Source: Pseudomonadota bacterium (lineage in GTDB: Bacteria; Pseudomonadota; Gammaproteobacteria; Acidiferrobacterales; UBA6901). Taken from it: 61,068 nucleotides of DNA. Location: NCBI GenBank assembly GCA_021790335.1, contig JAJYEE010000014.1, positions 1-61,068 on the forward strand, in the 5' to 3' direction. How positions within the stretch are numbered: position 1 is the stretch's first letter; every line of letters starts with the position of its first letter. The notes under the pieces are model-generated. The model did not search any database, had not been told where the DNA came from, and saw nothing but the letters and a program-made list of their open reading frames with translations. A program made the position numbers and the translations under genes. Below, piece by piece: positions 59,845-61,068 of this stretch.

Positions 59845-60315
59845 GTGAACGTAACTGCAACCCTTTTCGGCCAGATGCTCACCTTCGCGGTGCTGGTCGC
59901 TTTCGTCTGGCGTTTTCTCTGGGGCCCCATGACGCACATGCTCGCCGAGCGTAGCCGGCGCATTGCTGACGGACTTGCGGCTGCTGAAAAAGGCAAGCAC
60001 GACCTCGAGCGGGCGCAGAGACGGGCGGTGGAGCTGTTGCGTGAGACCCGGCAGCAGGCAAGCGAGATTCTGGCGCAGGCGGAGAAGCGCGCCAACGAAA
60101 TCATCGACGAGGCCAAGTCCCATGCCAAACATGAAGCCGAAGGCATCCTTTCGGCAGCCAGAAGCGAGATTGTGCGCGAGACGAATGCAGCACGCGAGCA
60201 GCTGCGTGTCTCGGTAGTGCAGCTGGCGGTTGTTGCCGCGGGGCGCATTCTGGAAGAGGAAATTGATGCCGACGCCCATGCCAAGATGCTCGGCGCCGTC
60301 GTGCAGCAGATCTGA
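59845..60315 (+). CDS. atpF: ATP synthase subunit b
   Basis: The peripheral stalk subunit has 156 residues. One N-terminal membrane segment ([20 protein letters not shown]) is followed by a long charged helix (about 30-140) that dimerises in a coiled coil. The length equals that of E. coli b (156). It starts with GTG at 59845. Confidence 0.94.
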   Translation: MNVTATLFGQMLTFAVLVAFVWRFLWGPMTHMLAERSRRIADGLAAAEKGKHDLERAQRRAVELLRETRQQASEILAQAEKRANEIIDEAKSHAKHEAEGILSAARSEIVRETNAAREQLRVSVVQLAVVAAGRILEEEIDADAHAKMLGAVVQQI

Positions 60316-60325
60316 GTCCCGAGCG

Positions 60326-60862
60326 ATGTCCGAACAACCCACGCTCGCGCGCCCCTATGCAGAAGCCCTGTTCCGTCTGGCCATGGAACACAAGGAGCTC
60401 GACAAATGGTCGGCCATGCTGGCGTTGATGGCGACGGTCGCGACAGATGCGCAGCTCAGCGCTCTCTCGCAAGATCCGCGCATCACGCGCTCGCGCATCA
60501 CGCAGCTGTTTCTTGACATCTGTGGCCGCGAACTCAGCAGCGACGGCGAGAACCTCGTGCGGCTGCTGCAGGATAATCATCGCATCGCCCTGCTGCCGGA
60601 AATCGCGCACCAGTTCGAACGGCTCAAAGCCGACGCTCAAGGCTACATCGACGCGGAAGTGGTGTCGGCCTTTGATGTGGAGCCAGCGCAGATGAAATCC
60701 ATCTCGGAGGCGCTGAGGAGGAGGCTCGGCCGCGAGATCAATCTGACTTCCAGGGTCGATAAATCGCTTATCGGCGGCGTCATCATCCGCGCCGGGGATC
60801 TGGTTATAGATGGGTCGGTCCGTGGCCGACTCCATTCCCTGGCGACCTATCTGAATCGCTAA
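60326..60862 (+). CDS. atpH: ATP synthase subunit delta
   Basis: This connects the b stalk to the top of F1. The 178-residue protein has the helical N-terminal domain starting MSEQPTLARPYAEALFRLAM and the C-terminal signature LTSRVDKSLIGGVIIRAGDL with GSVRGRLHSLATYL. The length matches E. coli (177). It starts 10 bases after atpF. Confidence 0.95.
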   Translation: MSEQPTLARPYAEALFRLAMEHKELDKWSAMLALMATVATDAQLSALSQDPRITRSRITQLFLDICGRELSSDGENLVRLLQDNHRIALLPEIAHQFERLKADAQGYIDAEVVSAFDVEPAQMKSISEALRRRLGREINLTSRVDKSLIGGVIIRAGDLVIDGSVRGRLHSLATYLNR

Positions 60863-60871
60863 AGGTAACCT

Positions 60872-61068
60872 ATGTCACAGCTAAATCCGTCCGAAATCAG
60901 CGAACTGATCAGGGCCAGGATCGAGAAATTCGAGCCCCGCGCCGAAGCCCGCACCGAAGGCACCGTCGTGAGCCTCACCGACGGCATCGTGCGCATTCAC
61001 GGTCTCGATGACGTCATGCAGGGCGAGATGATCGAATTCCCGGGCAACACCTTCGGGCTGGCGCTTAA
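60872..61068 (+). CDS. atpA: ATP synthase subunit alpha (5' part)
   Basis: Only the first 65 codons are inside the window; the gene runs off the right edge. The start [20 protein letters not shown] and [20 protein letters not shown] are the N-terminal beta-barrel of the alpha subunit. AAAGG lies 6 bases upstream of the ATG at 60872. It is the next gene of the atp operon, and the atpG, atpD and atpC genes are expected beyond the window. Confidence 0.95.
   Translation, partial: MSQLNPSEISELIRARIEKFEPRAEARTEGTVVSLTDGIVRIHGLDDVMQGEMIEFPGNTFGLAL

Overview
The window is a 61 kb piece of a GC-rich gammaproteobacterial chromosome that contains the replication-origin neighbourhood. The gene set and order around dnaA (gyrB-recF-dnaN-dnaA on the minus strand, then rpmH-rnpA-yidD-yidC-mnmE-mnmG-rsmG-parA-parB-atpIBEFH-A on the plus strand) are the classical gammaproteobacterial oriC layout. 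The presence of mpl, ubiX, apaGH, smg, ttcA, a DUF4390-NtrY-NtrX cluster, three lipid A acyltransferase-like genes, and an SAH riboswitch in front of a long-form ahcY fits an environmental, probably chemolithotrophic or acidophilic gammaproteobacterium (Acidiferrobacter/Thioalkalivibrio-like). The genus is an inference and cannot be fixed from the sequence alone.

Region 1-3290 is a degraded mobile-element zone: a nested, internally deleted IS3-family element, a two-gene cassette of small unknown proteins with strong ribosome binding sites, a 141-bp palindromic ISL3-ended MITE-like element sitting in an IS4-type transposase relic, a fragment of a MobF-type relaxase/helicase gene, a helically phased array of five TGCTG repeats, and the 3' half of a tRNA-Arg(CCG). 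The last is best read as the att scar that marks the boundary between an integrated element on the left and core chromosome on the right.

Region 3800-28000 is core housekeeping: dsbA and a cyclic-nucleotide-binding protein, the yip1-like/mpl/ubiX operon (cell wall recycling and ubiquinone prenyl-flavin), rnd, mltA, slyD, topA-smg-dprA-lysM on the minus strand, the diverging def-fmt-rsmB-DUF4390-ntrY-ntrX operon, a TPR protein and a tight operon of three acyltransferase paralogues.

Region 28000-34500 is a sulfur/methyl-cycle block: ttcA (tRNA 2-thiocytidine), a rhodanese, metK, an SAH riboswitch, ahcY and metF. These genes run the activated methyl cycle: MetK makes AdoMet, AhcY removes the S-adenosylhomocysteine product under control of the SAH-sensing leader, and MetF supplies methyl-tetrahydrofolate. 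Two unknown envelope proteins and a stop-containing RMD1/DUF155 pseudogene follow. typA, prfC, pip, apaH and apaG lead to the origin region.

Region 41500-61068 is the oriC-proximal block. The dnaN-dnaA intergenic space has two perfect and one near-perfect DnaA box beside an AT-rich stretch, making it the best oriC candidate. Two parS sites (one a perfect 16-mer) are embedded in the recF coding sequence, and the matching ParA/ParB are encoded about 11 kb away. The atp operon has a very good sigma-70 promoter and runs off the end of the window inside atpA. No rRNA, complete tRNA or CRISPR array was seen.
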